A stretch of DNA of 64,000 nucleotides from contig NW_024104557.1 of assembly GCF_003945595.2 (NCBI RefSeq), forward strand, positions 62,001 to 126,000, given 5' to 3'. The stretch is from Pipra filicauda. Lineage: Eukaryota; Chordata; Aves; Passeriformes; Pipridae. A program made the translations under genes and the position numbers. Positions 59,031 through 64,000 of this stretch are shown here, in pieces. Position 1 is the stretch's first letter, and every line of letters starts with the position of its first letter. Under the pieces are notes generated by a model that saw only the letters and a list, made by a program, of their open reading frames with translations, was not told where the DNA came from and ran no database searches.

Positions 59031-59057
59031 GACACACACACACACTCACACACACAA
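59031..59057. repeat. (CA)n microsatellite
   Basis: About 13 CA units with one TC interruption. Confidence 0.95.
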
Positions 59058-60674
59058 CCAGAATCATTTTCTCACCAAGTCCTTGGGATGTTGGTGCTCA
59101 GTCCCTCACTCCTGGCCATGCACAGCCCCACTTCCCACCAGAAGTTGTTGTTGGAGGAGTTTCTTTGGAGGAGATGTGGATGTATTTCCTCACTGTTTTC
59201 TTTGCATCGGAGCTGCTGGTGCTTTCCAGTGCTTTCAGGGTGGTGATGAGCAAATGGAAAATAAGAGAAAACCAAATCTATGCTTCATTCATCCTCCAGC
59301 CCTTCCCTAAGGCTTGTCCCATCTCCAGCTCCACATGAAAAGCCTTCCATCAAACCAAGGGGTTTGCAACCTCTCTTTCTGTTTCAAAGCACCTTTTTTT
59401 TCCTTTTCCAGAGGATCAGGAGGGATGGGAGAAGCGTTCAAAGCCCAAAGATGGTTCTGAAGTCCAAAGCTGGGCAAAGCAAAAGGGTTTGTTTCACACC
59501 TGTGACGGAGCAGAGAGCCCAGGAACCCGTGAGAGCAACCCCTCCCTGCAAATCAGGTCATTTATTCAGCGAGGGGAAAAAAGGCTTCCCAGGGCTCAGA
59601 GCACTAGGGCAGAAATCAAAGAGCATTTGAAGGAGGAGGGAAAGCCAAGCCCTGGCTTTGCCATTCCTGCCCTCCTGCTGGACCCCCACAGCCTGGCAGG
59701 CACCGAGGGAGGCCGGGAAAATATTCCACTCTTCACTTACCACTTCAAAACCTCGGAGCCACCCTTCCAGGGGGACTCGGGGCAGCTGCCACACCAAACT
59801 CCAGATATTTTCCTAGCTGGCAAATCAAAAAAAACCAAACAAACAAAAAACCCTCCATGTGCCCGTTGTCTGGCTCTGTAGCCAATGTACACGGAATGAT
59901 AAAGCCCCTGGCACACATCTTAGGAGAGCTAAATATAGATTTTGGAAGGGAATGTGGTAATATTTCCTTTAGATGTGTGGTGCAGATGTAATTACTGCTC
60001 CGGAGATGCAGCCGCAGATGACGCAAGATGCCCTTATGTAATCAGCTTCATTATGCAGATATGGAAATTTTCCCTCCCTGGCCCGTCCCCTACTCTCCCC
60101 TCAAAGTCCTTCTTTTTGTTTTTCACCCTCAGCTCTCTGTGGCTCATCCCAAAGGCGATGGGTGAGGTCCACAGGCTTCCAGAAGGGCAGTTCTGTGGAA
60201 AACCCATCCCTGGGTTTCCCCGTCCGTCATCCCTCAGTGAGGGAGCAAAAGGAGTTAATGGCTTGGAATCTGCTGAGTTGGCTTCAGCAGGGCTGGGAGA
60301 AGGCCCCTCTTCACCTGATGGACAGGAAGGGGGTCACGTTGGAGCCAGGTCTCCCCTGGCATCTGCTGTGGCTTGGACGTCAGCAGACATCAGCATCCTC
60401 GGCCATCTGCTCCGTCCTCCCACTCTGGAGCAGCACCTGCATGGACAGTCCCCTGATCCCTCCCCAGGAGGGGCTGGGGGATGCCCAGGCTGCCAGGGAG
60501 CCACCAAGGAAAGCTGGTTTGTCATGGCAGGGGGAAGGCTTGGTGGGACACCCTTGCTCCACAGGTTTGCTCCAGGGTGCAGGAGGATCTCTCAGGTGAC
60601 CCACAAAGTCACTCCTGACAGGGTGAAATCACAGCATGATCAAAGTTCTCCAGCCAAAAATGCTTCCAAGCCAG

Positions 60675-60715
60675 AGTGATTTTTGCCTAAACCACAGTGA
60701 TTTTTGCCTGTGGAT
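60675..60715. repeat. 21-bp tandem duplication
   Basis: agtgatttttgcctaaacca is followed after one base by agtgatttttgcctgtgg. Confidence 0.85.
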
Positions 60716-62130
60716 CCTTTCTGACTTTTGTCCATTTTGTTGTTCCAAATTCCCTCTGTCCCATTGCCTTTCTCCTGTGGTTGGACAGCCCACAGAGGTC
60801 AGAGGCATGGATATCTCCAGGACATAGGCTTCCTCCACCACCAGTGCCGGTCAGAGGGGACACAATCCCCTGGCATGACCAGTAAATCCTGCCTTGACCA
60901 CAAATATTCAGGAATAAAGGTTGATAAGTATCCTGGAGGCATCACTCTGTACCTGCAGCACACACGGCTGAGCACCCTTCTGGTCCTACCCTCTTCCATC
61001 CCTCTTCCTGGTCAAATCTGGGTCCTTCCTTGCTGTGTTTGAGGACTAATATGTGATGGAGAGGGGTGTCTCCTAGTTCTGGACCATCCTATCACCACCA
61101 AAACTGCAAATCTAGGTCAAGAAGACCTTTCCTTCTCGTTTTCTCCCCATGGCATCCGAGCCAGTGCATGGATTGAGGAGGATGAGCCTGGAGATGAACA
61201 AGCCTGAATCCTTCAGTGGCTGGGAAGCAGAGTTTGTAGAGCTGGGGAAGGGAGAATTGGCCATTCTAAAGAAAAGGAAGTGAGAGAGCTGGTGGCTGGA
61301 GCGGGACTGGAGACAAAACCACTGGCTCATCCACTGGGGAAACTGGTTTCCAGACACGGTTCAGTGCCAGTGACTGCAAAGGAATTTGTCTTCCGGGCAG
61401 GGAATACCCGCATTCCTCGGAGGACAAAGAAGCCATGGGGAAGGCAGTGGCTGGGGGATTGTTTATAGCACTCAGGCCATTTATTAACTGCAAATTCCCG
61501 GAGCTCAGGGCCATCAGCTGGTCATGGATTCAGAGGGAATTTCAGCCCACACCCACCTCCAGTCAGCCTCAGCCCTCTCTGTGGGAGGGATCCAATACAT
61601 GGACTGTGTCAGCTGGGTCCTTGGGGGCTGGAAATGGGGTGTAGACCTTGGGTCCTACACAGAGGCTTCGTAGCCACCACAGAGGTGCTCCAGGCTCCCT
61701 GCTTGGTCTTCTGCTGCCCCTTCAGAAGCTCCTTCTTCCCAGGACTTTGGGATTCTCTTGCTTCTGCTTTTGCTGAAGCCATTCAGCCACCAAGTCTTGC
61801 CCAGACGAGAGGCTGGCCATGATGGGGCTGAAGCTGGATGGGACATCACGTGTACACAAACCTGATGAGAATCGAGCCTGATGTTCCTCCCTGAAAAAAA
61901 CCTCCCACCCTGAGCCAAGGGTATTGTGCCAAATCCCTAATTCCAGATATGGGCAGAAATGGCACTTTCAAACAGGATCCATGAACACCTGGTGATTTCA
62001 GTGGAAATCCAGCCCTCCTGGCTGCCAGTTAGTTTGCTCCAAGTTATTTTTACCAGACTTGGCCTGATGCTTTTGGACTGTGAATGGGAGGTTTATTTCC
62101 TTGATTCTGAATGAGCACCCAAAGACATTT

Positions 62131-62399
62131 AAGGAATGGTTTTAAACTAAAAGATGAGAGATTTAGATTAGACAGAGGAAAAAGTTCTTCTCTGTGAGGG
62201 TGGTGAGACCACAGCAGAGGTCATCCAGAGAAACTGTGGCTGCCCCATCCCTGGAAGTGTCCAAGACCAGGTTGGATGTGGCTTGGAGCAACCTGGTCTA
62301 GTGGAAGGTGTCCCTGCCCATGGCAGGGGGTGGAACTGGATGGTCTTTAAGGTCCTTTCCAACCCAAACCATTCTGAATCTATTATTCCATGATTCTAG
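62131..62399 (+). mobile_element. CR1 LINE 3' fragment
   Basis: aaggaatggttttaaactaa, gtgagggtggtgagaccaca, gaaggtgtccctgcccatgg and attattccatgattctag. About 270 bp. Confidence 0.95.
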
Positions 62400-64000
62400 A
62401 AGTTAGTTGGGAAACCTGGTAACACCTGGCATCCCCAAGGATTATTGGCCATTGCCCATTGGAGACCTCATTGGCATTGGCACCACTGCTGCCTCTCTTG
62501 GGGTTGTCCAGCCAAGGCATGAAGGGAGAGCAGGAAGAAAGGACAACAACTGCTTCCCCACACACTTTTTTTTCCAGTTCCTATGTTTTAGGTGAAGGTC
62601 TTGCCCAGCATTAACATGGTTTGATCTCCTGTGAGAGAAAAACATCTCCATCCAACCCTACAGGGGTTGTGAGGTCTGAGGGGTTGGTGAACCAGACCCC
62701 ACTTCCCCTGTTCCTCTCGTGAGCTGCAGGGAGGAAGGTGATCGTTTAATGTTCGTCTCTTCAGTTACGATGAGCAGGCAGAGGACAGGAGGCCTGTTTG
62801 ACTTGGGACTTTTACAGACCCTTTTGGAGGCACAGGGCAGGAAGGCCACGTGGTTTGGGATTTTTACAGACCCTTTTACAGACCTGACCCACATCCCATG
62901 GCCAAGCCACCACACCAGAGCATCCCAGCACACACACACCGAGCTTTCACCAGCTGCACATGGAGATGCAGGAGCCTCTCCTGATTTATGGGAAGACCTG
63001 GGCCATGCACCAGGCTGTGGTTTGCCAGCACTGAGAGGCTTTGTCTGCCCTGTGTGGATACAGGAAGAGACAGCTTATACCAGCAGGGATGGTTTTTTCC
63101 AGAATAGGAAACCATCCCTCTGAATGACTAAACCCGAGTCTTTTGGCTTGTTCATGTTGGCTCAAGCTGAGCAGGCAGCTGTTAAGGATTGGAGATAGAA
63201 AGGGTCCCCCAGTGCAGCAGCTGGCATCAGCCCAGCTTGGTGGTGCCAACCCAGCCTCAGGACCCCCTGCCATCCCCTGTGGCAGCTTGGAGAAGGTCCT
63301 CTCCCACCCCCAGCTCTGCGTGGGTGTGGAGGGGCCTCCCATGGGCTCAAATTATTCCACTTAACGAGCAGGAGCAACCTCTCTCAGCATCTGAAGTTCC
63401 ATCCCAGTGTGGTGGTGGGATGTCACCGTGCAAGTGCTGGGGTGGGTGAACCCCCAGCTACTGAGAAGTTTTGTGGCATCATGTAACCCCTTTTCTTCTT
63501 GCCCAAATAAATACTGAGTGTCCACCTTTTTGTGACACTTTTCCTGGGAGCTCAGCCCCAGAGCTTGCTTGGGGATTTCATCAGCTTTGGTTGGATTTTC
63601 TGGAATGGCACAGCCATGCTTCCCTCCCCTGTGGCCCCTGTGATCCCTGCAGGGCACCCACATCAAATCAGACAAAGCATCATCTCTGCAGGAACACAGG
63701 GAAACCCTCAGATGTTTGACACCTATTGAGTGAAAGCAGGATCAGGCCCTTGCTCTGAAGATCAGCATGGAAATCTCTGCTCTAATAACAGATAGTGGGG
63801 AAGAGCTTCAAACAAAGCCTGGTGAGGAGGTGCTGCAGGAGGTCTGAGTTCAGCATCCAAGCTCTTGGATGTCAAGCACTTACCAAGCACAGTCAGTTCA
63901 CAGCTGAGGTCTGGAGCTGGGTTTAAGCTGTTGTGATGCTGGTTGGAAAGCTCTGGAGGCCTCCAGCCCAACTTCACAGCCCAAGCAGGATTGTCATCAT
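62400..64000. other. Unique DNA without gene to window end
   Basis: It holds a 52-bp-period duplication at 62803-62885, a short CA stretch at about 62929-62938, and an AATAAA at about 63506. No exon is recognised. Confidence 0.5.
62803..62885. repeat. Duplicated 23-bp segment, period 52
   Basis: ttgggacttttacagaccct (62803) recurs as ttgggatttttacagaccct (62855). The second copy is followed by an extra tttacagacc. Confidence 0.85.

Larger units (their letters stand above)
58510..62130. other. ~3.6 kb unique DNA, CR1-free
   Basis: It contains a (CA)n at 59031-59057, a motif-dense island at 59885-60070 and a two-unit 21-bp repeat at 60675-60715. The longest frame (59942-60679, 245 codons) starts inside the motif island and shows no domain, signal or family likeness. 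Confidence 0.5.

Noticed and set aside
59942..60679. 245-codon plus-strand frame
   Set aside because: It starts in a putative regulatory island, has no domain, signal peptide or compositional protein signature, and overlaps a 145-codon frame of equal quality.
37981..64000. LZTS3 coding exons expected next to DDRGK1
   Set aside because: I looked for the expected coiled-coil, glutamine/glutamate-rich frames and found none on either strand; only a possible promoter remains.
1..64000. tRNA, rRNA, known microRNA, CRISPR arrays, bacterial-type operons, viral genes
   Set aside because: No cloverleaf, rRNA core, recognisable microRNA hairpin, repeat-spacer array or viral protein-like frame was seen; the DNA is vertebrate nuclear.

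Overview
The window looks like vertebrate nuclear DNA, most probably from a bird. It holds about 30 truncated copies of CR1, the LINE that dominates avian (and some reptile) genomes. Many of the 3' ends carry the typical ATTCTGTG/ATTCCATG-type octamer repeats. The one recognisable gene is split by GT-AG introns and closely matches vertebrate DDRGK1. Order-level identity (for example songbird) cannot be settled by eye.

Gene content: the left 3 kb holds the last three coding exons of DDRGK1 (UFBP1) on the + strand at 57-113, 1155-1203 and 2783-2955. A poly(A) signal lies 33 bases after the stop. The remaining ~61 kb has no exon I can assign to a known protein. The long open frames there sit in CR1 copies, in purine-rich or 20-bp tandem repeats, or in GC-rich DNA, and read like low-complexity or repeat translations.

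Layout: 3.0-9.5 kb is AT-rich downstream DNA with four CR1 copies. 9.5-20 kb is CR1-rich, with a (GGGAT)n array, an 18-bp-arm hairpin and an RFX-like X-box. 21.25-21.89 kb is a ~640-bp purine tract ending in a 20-bp/40-bp minisatellite, followed by a CpG-rich patch at 22.08-22.45 kb. 27.7-34.0 kb has no recognisable CR1. 33.7-35.6 kb has a 242-bp direct duplication whose copies are separated by two CR1s. 38-43.4 kb is a second CR1-poor block that contains the strongest CpG-rich region (39.64-42.34 kb). That region has a NotI site, a possible first-exon splice donor and a TATA/MEF2-like promoter element at 42.19 kb. 43-64 kb returns to scattered CR1s and short minisatellites. It also holds AT-rich islands dense in homeodomain and bZIP-like motifs that could be conserved regulatory elements.

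How it fits together: DDRGK1 encodes the ER-membrane adaptor of the UFM1 E3 ligase complex, and only its C-terminal winged-helix part is here. The CpG-rich block lies ~37 kb downstream and may be the promoter of the next gene. In mammals the gene after DDRGK1 in the same direction is LZTS3, but no LZTS3 coding sequence is visible, so this is a synteny guess. I found no credible novel multi-gene system. The points most worth checking are the 242-bp duplication, the purine minisatellite, the hairpins, the promoter candidates and the putative conserved elements.
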